Assembly (NCBI GenBank): GCA_041744575.1
Contig: JBGTKP010000057.1
Location: 1 to 64,000 of the forward strand
DNA: 64,000 nt
Reading direction: 5' to 3'
From: JTS-RE37 sp041744575
GTDB taxonomy: Bacteria > Bacteroidota > Bacteroidia > Flavobacteriales > Flavobacteriaceae
Position numbers and translations under genes: made by a program. Below the pieces are notes generated by a model. It was not told where the DNA came from. It searched no databases and saw nothing but the letters and a program-made list of their open reading frames with translations. This document shows positions 45,471 through 53,575 of the stretch, piece by piece (positions within the stretch are counted from its first letter, which is position 1; the number at the start of each line of letters is the position of its first letter).

Positions 45471-47090
45471 TTAATTCTTTCCGTACACCTTGCCAATGGC
45501 ATCTATATATCGATCCAGGCTCTTCTTTACCTTTGGAAAAAGGATAAGCAACCCAATCATGTTGGGAAAAACCAGAGCGAGGATCATGGCATCAGAAAAC
45601 TTGATCACGGCATCGAGGGTAGCGCCTGCCCCAATGATCACGAACAGTAGGAAGAGTACCTTGTAAAGGATGTCAGCAGCCCTTCCCCGGCCAAAGAGGT
45701 ACTTCCATGCCTGCAGTCCGTAGTAGGACCAGGAAATCATTGTTGAAAAAGCAAAGAGGATGATCGCAAGAGTAAGTACATATCTGAAACCGGGGATGAC
45801 CGAATCATACGCCATAGAAGTCAGATCTACACCGCCGATGTAGGTCCCGGACTCGGTGAGAAGGACGGTACTCCCTACGGCATTTCCATATTCAAATGCC
45901 CCTGCATCCATATTGAAGAAGATAATAACCAGCGCAGTCATGGTACAGATCACCACCGTATCTATAAAAGGTTCCAGCAGGGCCACCACCCCTTCGCTGG
46001 CAGGATATCTCGTCTTTACAGCGGAATGCGCAATGGCCGCCGAACCTGCTCCGGCTTCATTGGAAAATGCCGCTCTCTGAAAACCTACAATAATAACACC
46101 AAGAACGCCACCTATCCCGGCTGCTGGAGTAAAAGCACCTCCCATGATCATTGAAAATGCATCCCCTAAATATTTTATATTGGCAAAAATGATCACCAGG
46201 GAAGCCAGCACATAGATCCCCGCCATGAAGGGTACGATCTTCTCGGTAACTTTAGCTATCTTTTTAATACCGCCGATAATTACGATCCCCACCAGAGTGG
46301 CCAGTACCACTCCTATGATCACTCCTGTGGCGCCTCCCTGCAGACTAAACATGGTTGTGATTTGAACTGCCGCCTGATTGGATTGAAACGCATTGCCGCC
46401 GCCGAATGATGCTCCTACACAGAGCACTGCAAAAACAAGGGCCAGTATCTTCCCTAAGCCGGTCCAGCCTCGCTCTTTAAGGCCTTTGGAGAGGTAATAC
46501 ATGGGTCCCCCGTAGACTGTGCCATCCGGCCCCAAATCCCTGTATTTAACTCCCAGGGTGCATTCAACAAATTTTGTAGACATCCCAATGAGCCCGCAAA
46601 CGATCATCCAAAAGGTAGCGCCCGGTCCTCCCAGCGCAATAGCAACTGCCACTCCTGCAATATTCCCTAATCCCACCGTTCCTGAAACCGCAGTAGCTAG
46701 CGCCTGAAAATGACTTACCTCTCCTTCTTCGCTCTCATCCCTGATGGTATCAGGAATGTCCCCGTCTTCCGTCATGTGCAATTCTACTTTTTCCAGGCCG
46801 TATTTCTCAATTTCCTCGTATTTTCCACGGACAACATTGATGGCCAGCCCAAACTTCATAACGTTAGGAAATCGGAAATAAATCGTAAAAAAAGTAGCGC
46901 CGAAGATAAGCAGGATAAGCACCACCGGAAGATTATAGCCGGCAATCGGAATCGGAGTAAGAATAAGATTTTCCCACCATACCGCGAATGGCATGAAAGC
47001 ATCATTTACCTGGTCATCAAGTCCCTTTTCCTGAGCAATTCCCATCAAAGGTAAAAAGCACAGGACGGCGGTAAGGAGGCGGTATCTCAT
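45471..47090 (-). CDS. Sodium:alanine symporter (AgcS family)
   Basis: An inner-membrane amino-acid:cation symporter of 539 residues with about eleven hydrophobic segments. The AgcS signatures GTVGLGNIAGVAVAIALGGPG, FWMIVCGLIGMSTKFVECTLGVKYR and FSNEAGAGSAAIAHSA are present. The N-terminus looks like a short signal segment (FLPLMGIAQE) before the first membrane helix. Alanine or glycine is the expected substrate. A TATATTTG element on the minus strand lies at 47158-47165. Confidence 0.92.
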   Translation of the reverse strand: MRYRLLTAVLCFLPLMGIAQEKGLDDQVNDAFMPFAVWWENLILTPIPIAGYNLPVVLILLIFGATFFTIYFRFPNVMKFGLAINVVRGKYEEIEKYGLEKVELHMTEDGDIPDTIRDESEEGEVSHFQALATAVSGTVGLGNIAGVAVAIALGGPGATFWMIVCGLIGMSTKFVECTLGVKYRDLGPDGTVYGGPMYYLSKGLKERGWTGLGKILALVFAVLCVGASFGGGNAFQSNQAAVQITTMFSLQGGATGVIIGVVLATLVGIVIIGGIKKIAKVTEKIVPFMAGIYVLASLVIIFANIKYLGDAFSMIMGGAFTPAAGIGGVLGVIIVGFQRAAFSNEAGAGSAAIAHSAVKTRYPASEGVVALLEPFIDTVVICTMTALVIIFFNMDAGAFEYGNAVGSTVLLTESGTYIGGVDLTSMAYDSVIPGFRYVLTLAIILFAFSTMISWSYYGLQAWKYLFGRGRAADILYKVLFLLFVIIGAGATLDAVIKFSDAMILALVFPNMIGLLILFPKVKKSLDRYIDAIGKVYGKN

Positions 47091-47157
47091 AAGTTTGTCA
47101 TTTGGTAGTTTGGTTCGTAAGGAACGGCGGCAATATCCTAAAAATTAGTAACACGGT

Positions 47158-47165
47158 CAAATATA
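47158..47165 (-). promoter_or_regulatory. Candidate -7 promoter element for agcS gene
   Basis: The minus strand reads TATATTTG (TAnnTTTG), 67 nt before the ATG at 47090. No -33 TTTG found at normal spacing. Confidence 0.4.
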
Positions 47166-47339
47166 ATGCACTAAATGTCCTGATCATAAACGGATTATTA
47201 ACCTATTTCACCCGGGACATGGTCTTTTCTGTCAGTTCTGAAACCAATTCCCCGCTATTTAAACTGCTGTTTACCTTTTTCCGTCTTCCCTTCCGTGATG
47301 CAGGATGGTTCCTCCCTTGATACGGAGGAAATGAGAGTA

Positions 47340-47567
47340 TCAGAGATCGAAAACGGAAGTTCTCTTGGTGTACACCAGGTCTTTTATTCTTAACCAGAAT
47401 GCCAAAAAAAGATAGAGCGCAAATCCAAATCCAAGAGTTACAAAAGTGAGATAAATAAAGGACGTCCTCACCACTCGCGCCCTGATCCCAAGCCTTTCCG
47501 CAATCCGCCGGCATACTTCGAATCCCCGCTTCTGAAAGTAATACAAAATCTGGTAAAAGACATTCAT
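47340..47567 (-). CDS. PspC-like small membrane protein
   Basis: The 75-residue protein has a PspC-type pattern (GFEVCRRIAERLGIRARVVRTSFIYLTFV) followed by a hydrophobic segment (TFVTLGFGFALYLFLAFWL) and a short cytosolic tail. PspC domains sense envelope stress in other bacteria. Here the protein stands alone without other psp genes. It begins 12 nt after the DUF2851 stop and is probably co-transcribed with it. Confidence 0.75.
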   Translation of the reverse strand: MNVFYQILYYFQKRGFEVCRRIAERLGIRARVVRTSFIYLTFVTLGFGFALYLFLAFWLRIKDLVYTKRTSVFDL

Positions 47568-47579
47568 GCTTTAAAAGTA

Positions 47580-48860
47580 CTATTTTCCGTTCAATATCTG
47601 TGTCCCGATGGCGCAATGGAGGCACCTGTTACGGGTGCAATATTTGGTGTATAACTGAAGGATGGCCTGGGTATCCTGCGCGTCCCCGCATGAAATTCCA
47701 AGCTGGCGAAACCGGTCAGAAATGCCATTTTTTTCTCTGCCCAGAGCAGCATAGATCTGCCCGATCCCTTTTGTGTCTTTGATTCCCTGTGCCTTTGCAT
47801 AACAGAATTTGAGAGGCAATACGGTATTTATTAGAATCAGCTCAATGAATCTGGGGGACAGCCGCTTCACCCGATTCGCCGACACCTTCCCGAAAGAATA
47901 GTGTTCATTCCAGTACTGACTTGCCGCAACGTTGAACAAAGTGAGATATTCCTGCAGGGAACCTGCCTCGATTACTTTGCTGAATAGTTGCGGATGCCGG
48001 TGATAGATCCCGCTGAGTTGTGAAAGCCTTAGGGTTGGAAAATTTACAGGCCTGAGCCTGAAGAATTCCGGGCGTACTACTGGCGTTGCCCCTAAGTCAA
48101 AGCGCCTTTTCAGGTAGGTATATTCCTTTTGAAGGTCAAGGTAATACCCGTCAGGGATCTGTTCCCCTTCCAGCATTCCGCACATTCCGTAGAGCAGGGC
48201 TTCCATGTGCTGCCTGCAACCAGTAAGTTTTCGAAATATTTTATAATCCACGGAGATACCCAGTGTTAAGAAAGGAGTACCATTGATCTTGGAGCCAAAG
48301 CTTTTCAATAACAGGATAAAAAGTACCCTTTCCCAATCTTGCTTCACTTCGCCCAATAATTTCAGGATCGCTTCAGATTTTTCTTCAAGCCTTTCAAAAA
48401 ACAACCGCTCCATCCATTGGGTGACAATCTCGGGATTCAGAGCGCTTAATTCCCTTTCACAATTAATAAAGCGGCTTGGTTTTTTACTAAGGAGGTCGTT
48501 GTATTTCTCCAGCAGTTGTTTCCCAATCAGGGTTTTTAGTTCCAGGGTGGGAACCGATGTGTTGTCTCTTCGAAAAACCACAAGGTCGTCATCCCAAACG
48601 ACGTGTAAAATAATATTGTTGTATTGAGGATCTTCTTCGTGACGGTGAGCATACCAGTCAGAAGACTTTCTGTGGATCTCGATATTTCCGGCCCATTGCT
48701 GTCCGTTGAGTTCTATTCTGGCATTAAAGAAATCCGGTCCGGAGAGGTGATTGTGTATCCCTGTATCCAAAATCGTGAGGCGCTCGTCCGATGTGGTCCG
48801 AAGCTCGGAAGCTCCTATTTTCCGGTGTTTCCAAATGTAGTGCAACAAGTCCTCCTTCAT
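47580..48860 (-). CDS. DUF2851 family protein
   Basis: The 426-residue cytosolic protein shows the DUF2851 N-terminus (MKEDLLHYIWKHRK, then GPDFFNARIELNGQQWAGNIEIHRKSSDWYAHRH) and a C-terminal cluster of cysteines (YCTRNRCLHCAIG). The Cys set could bind a metal. The first domain has a pattern (ARIELNGQQWAGNIEIH) that resembles nuclease-like folds, but this is only a resemblance. No function is established to my knowledge. ATG 48860 fits the usual start better than 48881. Confidence 0.85.
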   Translation of the reverse strand: MKEDLLHYIWKHRKIGASELRTTSDERLTILDTGIHNHLSGPDFFNARIELNGQQWAGNIEIHRKSSDWYAHRHEEDPQYNNIILHVVWDDDLVVFRRDNTSVPTLELKTLIGKQLLEKYNDLLSKKPSRFINCERELSALNPEIVTQWMERLFFERLEEKSEAILKLLGEVKQDWERVLFILLLKSFGSKINGTPFLTLGISVDYKIFRKLTGCRQHMEALLYGMCGMLEGEQIPDGYYLDLQKEYTYLKRRFDLGATPVVRPEFFRLRPVNFPTLRLSQLSGIYHRHPQLFSKVIEAGSLQEYLTLFNVAASQYWNEHYSFGKVSANRVKRLSPRFIELILINTVLPLKFCYAKAQGIKDTKGIGQIYAALGREKNGISDRFRQLGISCGDAQDTQAILQLYTKYCTRNRCLHCAIGTQILNGK

Positions 48861-49022
48861 TGCCTGGGTAAAAGGAGACAAGATATGCGTGCGTCACGTA
48901 AAACAATTGCAGCCGCATTAACAAATGAGAACTTGCCGGGAATGGCAAATTGTACCCTCTTACATTTCGGAAAGATACACAGGCCGGAAGCGTAGTATCG
49001 CTCCGAACATCAATAGTCGGCT

Positions 49023-49334
49023 TCAGTAGGTGACTTCCCCGTCCCACTCCCTAAATCCTCCGACAAGGTTATGTGCACAATTAAAGCCAAGACTTTCCAT
49101 AATACCGCATGCCTGTCCGCTGCGGTTCCCGGTCCGGCAGTACACAAAATAGTTTTTGCTTTTGTCCAGTTTTTCAAGTTCATCCAGGAATTCCTGTCCT
49201 CTGTGTATGTCAAGGTGCAATGCCCCCGGGATATATCCGTCCTCTATCTCTTCCTGGGTTCTTACATCGAGGATGACCGCTTCCTTGTCTCCCGATAATT
49301 GTTCTACCCATTCTTCCTGTAGTAAATCTGCCAT
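49023..49334 (-). CDS. Rhodanese-like domain protein
   Basis: A single-domain rhodanese of 103 residues with the active-site loop YCRTGNRSG (catalytic Cys at about residue 65) and the DVRTQEEIEDGYIPGALHLDI segment. It is expected to carry persulfide sulfur in the cytosol. ATG 49334 is chosen over 49376 because a TATTTTTG element (49352-49359, minus) lies between them. Confidence 0.9.
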   Translation of the reverse strand: MADLLQEEWVEQLSGDKEAVILDVRTQEEIEDGYIPGALHLDIHRGQEFLDELEKLDKSKNYFVYCRTGNRSGQACGIMESLGFNCAHNLVGGFREWDGEVTY

Positions 49335-49351
49335 GTGATTCCTGTTTATTG

Positions 49352-49359
49352 CAAAAATA
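49352..49359 (-). promoter_or_regulatory. Candidate -7 promoter element for rhodanese gene
   Basis: The minus strand reads TATTTTTG (TAnnTTTG), 17 nt before the ATG at 49334. No -33 box identified. Confidence 0.4.
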
Positions 49360-49407
49360 GTCATGCGGAATGACAATTCCTGCTGAAAGATGTCATCCCT
49401 GAGGTTT

Positions 49408-50025
49408 CTATTTGATGGAGCATCCTATGGCTCTGGTGGTCTTTACCTCAATCTCCCGCCCGGCCAACATAGCATCTACCGCGTTTTCAACATATCGCTC
49501 CTCAACCTGGTCTGGGTTCGCATAATTATCATCAATGCTTCCGATATATTGCACTTTATTTCCTTCCGGTTTTTTTTGAAGCAGAAAGACATGTGGCGTT
49601 CGCTGAGCGCCATATACAGGATACACCTTTTGATCCTTGTCCCTCAGATAAGGAAATGAAAAGTCCTTTTCCTCTGCTCTCGTTCTCATCGCCCCGTCAT
49701 TTTCGGCAGGATTGGATTCCGGATTATTCGGATTGATCGCGATCACCGGAACGCCCAGGGATTTATATTTTTTATCAAGGGCATTGATCCTGTCCTCATA
49801 GGCCACAGCATAGGGACACGTGTTGCAGGTGAAAATGACCAGATACCCCTTAGCATCTTCAAAATCAGAGAGGGAGATCATACGGCCATCGGTGTTTTCA
49901 AGTTTGAAATCTGCAGCAAAATCTCCGATTTGATAGCCTTCAAGGGCGGGCTGAACTGCCGGCTGGTCGGAAGATGTCATAAAATACAGGAACAACATCC
50001 CGCTTAATAAATGTATTGTTGTCAT
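49408..50025 (-). CDS. Exported thioredoxin-family protein (CxxC)
   Basis: The 205-residue protein has an N-terminal signal or anchor segment (MTTIHLLSGMLFLYFM) and a peroxiredoxin/thioredoxin-like domain with the motif FTCNTCPYA, that is a CNTC active site. This matches the redoxin-like proteins of Bacteroidetes that often follow TlpA-type genes. It ends TRAIGCSIK with a further Cys. It overlaps the TlpA-like gene by 4 bp, so the two probably work in one periplasmic thiol pathway. Confidence 0.87.
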   Translation of the reverse strand: MTTIHLLSGMLFLYFMTSSDQPAVQPALEGYQIGDFAADFKLENTDGRMISLSDFEDAKGYLVIFTCNTCPYAVAYEDRINALDKKYKSLGVPVIAINPNNPESNPAENDGAMRTRAEEKDFSFPYLRDKDQKVYPVYGAQRTPHVFLLQKKPEGNKVQYIGSIDDNYANPDQVEERYVENAVDAMLAGREIEVKTTRAIGCSIK

Positions 50026-50564
50026 GGTGATGTGAATTTTTCTATTTGATCTTTTAATAATTCATAGGTAAGCGGTTCCTCATAGAACACACGCTGATCC
50101 GTGGTATATATAAGGGTTGCAGGGATGGCTCCGGACCAGTTCCTGTCAACCTTGGGTATCCAGGTATTTTGCTTTGGATCATCCAGGATGACTACCCTCG
50201 ACTTTATGCGTTGTTCCTCTACAAACGGCACCAGACGCGTGTCCCACATCTGCGGAACATCCAGGCTCACCAGGGTCACCTCCACCTTATCAGGTGCATA
50301 TTCTCTGGTAATCTGTTCAAAAAAAGGCAGTTCCTTTATACAGGGAGCACACCAGGTAGCCCAAAAATTCACTATATATACCTTTGACCCCTCAGGCCTC
50401 ATAAGGGCTTCAAGACTTTTATAGTCAAGAACGGGAAAAGGCTGCCCTTCACCCGGCTCCTTAATGCCAGTCACTTTAGTACCGGATGGCCGCTGTCCGG
50501 AGTCAGGGTTCTCCTTGCAACTACCCAGTAACATGATGATGACAATACAGCTTATCCTAAGCAT
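50022..50564 (-). CDS. TlpA/ResA-like lipoprotein thiol-disulfide reductase
   Basis: The 180-residue lipoprotein (lipobox LLGSC) carries a thioredoxin domain with WATWCAPC (active-site CAPC) and the cis-Pro region (GAIPATLIY). It is predicted to reduce periplasmic disulfides, as in cytochrome c maturation or redox signalling. ATG 50564 puts the lipoprotein signal at the N-terminus; the ATG at 50588 would add eight residues. It is translationally coupled to the next gene (4-bp overlap). Confidence 0.9.
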   Translation of the reverse strand: MLRISCIVIIMLLGSCKENPDSGQRPSGTKVTGIKEPGEGQPFPVLDYKSLEALMRPEGSKVYIVNFWATWCAPCIKELPFFEQITREYAPDKVEVTLVSLDVPQMWDTRLVPFVEEQRIKSRVVILDDPKQNTWIPKVDRNWSGAIPATLIYTTDQRVFYEEPLTYELLKDQIEKFTSP

Positions 50565-50704
50565 ACAAGAGGATCTGAACGGGTACATTTTCCTGATATT
50601 TGGAAACTTGTATCCCTTACTAAAAGTAGTAATGCAGACAATAGCGGCTGATTACTTTAACAAATATTTAGGGGGTATCGGATAGTAGGATACAAAAATT
50701 TCAA

Positions 50705-50721
50705 TACATTTGTATATACAA
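50705..50721 (+). promoter_or_regulatory. MarR promoter with overlapping palindromic operator
   Basis: The -7-type element TACATTTG (50705-50712) overlaps a perfect 12-bp palindrome TTGTATATACAA (50710-50721). It lies 13 nt before the GTG start of the MarR gene. MarR dimers bind such AT-rich palindromes, so autorepression is likely. This is inferred from position and symmetry. Confidence 0.55.
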
Positions 50722-50734
50722 TTGTTGTACTGAG

Positions 50735-51181
50735 GTGAATGTTGAAGAAATTTTAATGACCACCAGGCCGATGCGACCTGAAAGCAGGACTGTCATACAT
50801 CTCCTCCTGGTGTGTCAGAAGATCAATGAAGTGACCACCGCCGCACTGAAGCCCTATGGAATATCTTTGCAGCAATTCAATGTCCTTAGGATATTGAGGG
50901 GGCGACAGGGAAAGCCAGCGAACCTGAACGACATCAGCGAAAGGATGGTATCCAGGATGAGTAATACGACCCGACTGGTGGATAAGTTATTGGCTAAGGG
51001 ATATGCAGACCGGATAACTTGTCCCAGCAACCGTCGGAAAATTGAAATTCGTATCACCGGGGATGGACTTGCAGCCTTGAAGTCGATGGATGAAGCGATG
51101 CGGAATGCGGAAGTTCAATTGGTTCAGGAATTAAGTACGGATGAGATGGCGATGTTAAATCATTTGTTGAATAAATTCTGA
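50735..51181 (+). CDS. MarR family transcriptional regulator
   Basis: The 148-residue winged-helix regulator matches the family closely (GISLQQFNVLRILRGRQGKPANLNDISERMVSRMSNTTRLVDKL; RITCPSNRRKIEIRIT, which is the wing). It probably senses an aromatic or redox signal. The start may be GTG 50735 or ATG 50756; homologous N-termini vary. It is followed after 92 nt by a YceI gene in the same direction, a recurrent MarR-YceI pair in flavobacteria. Confidence 0.9.
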   Translation: MNVEEILMTTRPMRPESRTVIHLLLVCQKINEVTTAALKPYGISLQQFNVLRILRGRQGKPANLNDISERMVSRMSNTTRLVDKLLAKGYADRITCPSNRRKIEIRITGDGLAALKSMDEAMRNAEVQLVQELSTDEMAMLNHLLNKF

Positions 51182-51231
51182 CGGCAGACCTCCCCGATGA
51201 CGAGGGTAAAATAATGAAGTGTAAATCAAGA

Positions 51232-51278
51232 ATTAAATAAATCAATAATTAAGTAAATCAAATAATTAAAGAAATGAG
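51232..51278 (+). repeat. AT-rich imperfect tandem repeat before yceI gene
   Basis: Three units of about 16 nt (aattaaataaatcaat / aattaagtaaatcaaat / aattaaagaaatg) lie directly before and into the ATG at 51274. They form an unstructured A-rich leader, which helps initiation in Bacteroidetes that use few Shine-Dalgarno sequences. No protein-coding role is implied. Confidence 0.6.
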
Positions 51279-51852
51279 AAATAATGTTATTGGCCTCACC
51301 CTGGCCGTTGTACTAGGGTCATCTGCAACTGCAGGAAGTACAAAAGATGCAGACACCAAAGAAGTCAAAACGGAATCCAGCAAAGTGATCTGGAAGGCTT
51401 ATAAGGTCACCGGTTCACACACCGGAACTGTAGACCTTACCTCCGGCAAGCTGGATTTTGAAGAAGATAAACTCACAGGCGGAGAATTCACTGTAGATAT
51501 GACTTCAATGATCACCACTGACCTTGATGGAGACAGCAAAGGGAAGCTCGAAGGCCACCTCAAGTCAGACGATTTCTTCGGTGTTGACAAGCACCCTGAA
51601 GCGCATATGGTATTTACGGCCATTACCCCTTCAGGAAAAAATTCATACGAAGTGACAGGAGACCTGACGATCAAAGGTATTACCAAACCGGTGACTTTTG
51701 ATATTTCTGTTTACGGAAGTAAGGCCACAGCTACTCTAAAGGTAGACAGGGCGGCTTATGATGTCAAATACGGCTCGGGCAGTTTTTTTGACAATCTGGG
51801 TGACAAAACAATTTATGATGAATTTGACCTTGTGGTAGATCTTGAATTTTAA
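51274..51852 (+). CDS. YceI family periplasmic lipid-binding protein
   Basis: A secreted protein of 192 residues. A signal peptide is followed by the YceI lipocalin-like barrel (VIWKAYKVTGSHTGTVDL, GGEFTVDMTSM, HLKSDDFFGVDKHPEAHMVF, DLTIKGITKPVTFDI). It is thought to bind isoprenoid or other hydrophobic ligands. The adjacent MarR regulator probably controls it. A good terminator follows at 51877-51908. Confidence 0.93.
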   Translation: MRNNVIGLTLAVVLGSSATAGSTKDADTKEVKTESSKVIWKAYKVTGSHTGTVDLTSGKLDFEEDKLTGGEFTVDMTSMITTDLDGDSKGKLEGHLKSDDFFGVDKHPEAHMVFTAITPSGKNSYEVTGDLTIKGITKPVTFDISVYGSKATATLKVDRAAYDVKYGSGSFFDNLGDKTIYDEFDLVVDLEF

Positions 51853-51876
51853 AGGCTCCTATTTAAATGAATATAG

Positions 51877-51908
51877 CCCTGCATACTTCATGCAGGGTTT
51901 ATTTTTTC
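51877..51908 (+). terminator. Terminator after the YceI gene
   Basis: An 8-bp stem (ccctgcat / atgcaggg) is followed by a T-rich run. It separates the MarR-YceI unit from the trp leader. Confidence 0.85.
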
Positions 51909-51916
51909 ACAGCCTG

Positions 51917-51947
51917 TTTGGAAAATTGAAATTCATCACTATCTTTG
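51917..51947 (+). promoter_or_regulatory. trp operon promoter
   Basis: TTTG (51917-51920), a 19-nt spacer and TATCTTTG (51940-51947) match the Bacteroidetes -33/-7 consensus fully. The leader-peptide ATG begins only 5 nt after the -7 box, so the mRNA would start at or just before it. Confidence 0.75.
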
Positions 51948-51952
51948 GGCAA

Positions 51953-52009
51953 ATGAAAAGAAATACAGTAAATACCTGGTGGTGGAATTACTTACGCTTC
52001 AAGTCGTGA
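51953..52009 (+). CDS. trpL: trp leader peptide
   Basis: An 18-codon ORF, MKRNTVNTWWWNYLRFKS, with three consecutive Trp codons (51977-51985) ending in TGA at 52007-52009. It lies between the trp promoter and a strong terminator. Scarcity of Trp-tRNA would stall the ribosome on these codons and favour antitermination. It is too short for routine gene callers. The GTCGTGA at its end (52003-52009) is complementary to the terminator. Confidence 0.88.
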   Translation: MKRNTVNTWWWNYLRFKS

Positions 52010-52036
52010 GTTGAGCACTAATTTGTATTACTGTAC

Positions 52037-52075
52037 AAAAAGGCTTGTCTTTCACGACAGGCCTTTTTGTTTTTA
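52037..52075 (+). terminator. trp attenuator (intrinsic terminator)
   Basis: A 13-bp stem with a single U-G wobble (52037-52049 with 52056-52068), a 6-nt loop and a T-run (52069-52075) lie between trpL and trpE. The loop and 3' arm contain TCACGAC (52052-52058), complementary to 52003-52009 in the leader. Reading the leader to its stop would therefore hide the competing partner and allow termination. Confidence 0.88.
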
Positions 52076-52114
52076 TGACATTTCCCTTCTAACGGACGAA
52101 TTATCTTTATTGGC

Positions 52115-53509
52115 ATGTACAAATTGACCACATATTACAGGAAGATCCTTGCGGATACAATAACCCCGGTGAGCGTCTATTTAAAGCTCAGGGACCGGTT
52201 CCCGGGCAGTATCCTTCTTGAAAGCAGTGACTATAGGGCCAATGACAATTCGTTTTCATACATCTGCTGTAATCCCATCGCTTCTATCCGCGTTCAGAAT
52301 GAAGTGGTACTTACGCAATTTCCGGATGGAACACGCGAAGAGCTCAGGGTGGATACCGGTACTGATATCCCCGACCTCCTGCACCGGTTTGCTATGAAAT
52401 TCAAGGTAGGAAAAAACAATTTTAAATTTATCAATAGTGGCCTGTTCGGGTTTATGGCATATGACGCGGTCAGGTATTTTGAAGATGTTTCCATTCGGAA
52501 AAAAGAAGGGTTTCTTGAAATTCCTGACATCCTGTATTCGGTATACCGTAACATTATCGCAATTGATCATTTTAAGAACGAGGCCTACATTTTTGCACAC
52601 TGTTATAACCAACAGGATAATACCTCAGAAATTGAACAACTGCTGAGGGTGAGGGATTTTGCCTCCTATCATTTTTCTATGGACGGGACTGCAGATTCCA
52701 ACCTGAAGGATGAAGAATATCTGCAACATGTCGATCTTGCCAAAAAGCATTGCCATCGCGGGGATCTTTTTCAGTTGGTCCTCTCAAGAAGGTTTTCGCA
52801 AAAATTCAGAGGAGATGAATTCAACGTATACAGGGCACTGCGTTCTATTAATCCCAGCCCGTACCTTTTTTATTTTGATTATGGTGATTTTAAGATTTTT
52901 GGAAGTTCTCCGGAGGCACAATTGGTGGTCCGCGATGGGAAAGCAGAAATTCATCCGATAGCAGGTACCTTTAAAAGGACAGGAAACGATCAGGAAGATA
53001 TGGTCCTTGCCACCAAACTTTCTCAGGATGAGAAGGAAAATAGTGAACATGTAATGCTCGTAGATCTTGCGCGAAATGATCTGAGCAGGAACGCGACAGG
53101 AGTTCGGGTTGAAGAATATCGGGAAGTACAATATTTCTCTCATGTCATTCACCTGGTCTCAAAAGTTACCGGATATAAGAAAAAAGATATTCCAACGATG
53201 AAGGTGGTGGCAGACACCTTTCCGGCCGGCACCCTTAGCGGGGCACCCAAGCATATGGCCATGCAACTGATTGAAAAATATGAGAAAACCAACAGGGGCT
53301 ATTATGGCGGAGCGATTGGATTTATGGCCTTTGACGGGGATTTTAACCACGCCATCATGATACGGACATTTCTTAGCAAAAACCACTTGCTTTATTATCA
53401 GGCAGGGGCCGGCCTGGTGGCCGCCTCGGATCCTCAAACAGAGCTGGATGAAACCTATAACAAACTGAGCGCCCTGACCAAGGCTCTCGAGATTGCCGAA
53501 TCAATTTGA
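52115..53509 (+). CDS. trpE: Anthranilate synthase component I
   Basis: The 464-residue chorismate-using enzyme, with TrpG, makes anthranilate, the first step of tryptophan synthesis. The C-terminal chorismate-binding domain shows SPYLFYFDYGDFKIFGSSPEAQLVV, HPIAGTFKRTG, ENSEHVMLVDLARNDLSR, DTFPAGTLSGAPKHMAMQLIE and YYGGAIGFMAFDG. It is shorter than E. coli TrpE but usual for Bacteroidetes. It lies 39 nt after the attenuator and 66 nt before trpG. Confidence 0.96.
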   Translation: MYKLTTYYRKILADTITPVSVYLKLRDRFPGSILLESSDYRANDNSFSYICCNPIASIRVQNEVVLTQFPDGTREELRVDTGTDIPDLLHRFAMKFKVGKNNFKFINSGLFGFMAYDAVRYFEDVSIRKKEGFLEIPDILYSVYRNIIAIDHFKNEAYIFAHCYNQQDNTSEIEQLLRVRDFASYHFSMDGTADSNLKDEEYLQHVDLAKKHCHRGDLFQLVLSRRFSQKFRGDEFNVYRALRSINPSPYLFYFDYGDFKIFGSSPEAQLVVRDGKAEIHPIAGTFKRTGNDQEDMVLATKLSQDEKENSEHVMLVDLARNDLSRNATGVRVEEYREVQYFSHVIHLVSKVTGYKKKDIPTMKVVADTFPAGTLSGAPKHMAMQLIEKYEKTNRGYYGGAIGFMAFDGDFNHAIMIRTFLSKNHLLYYQAGAGLVAASDPQTELDETYNKLSALTKALEIAESI

Positions 53510-53575
53510 AAGGTCTACAAATGGGAAAAATTTTTAGTGTCTTATCAAGTGGCCTGAATTTATCTGAGTATTGTA

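Noticed and set aside
47203..47625. A 140-codon minus-strand ORF over the PspC-like gene
   Set aside because: It overlaps PspC-like and the end of DUF2851 in another frame, begins with low-complexity basic residues and shows no domain, whereas the 75-residue frame has a PspC pattern and a membrane helix.
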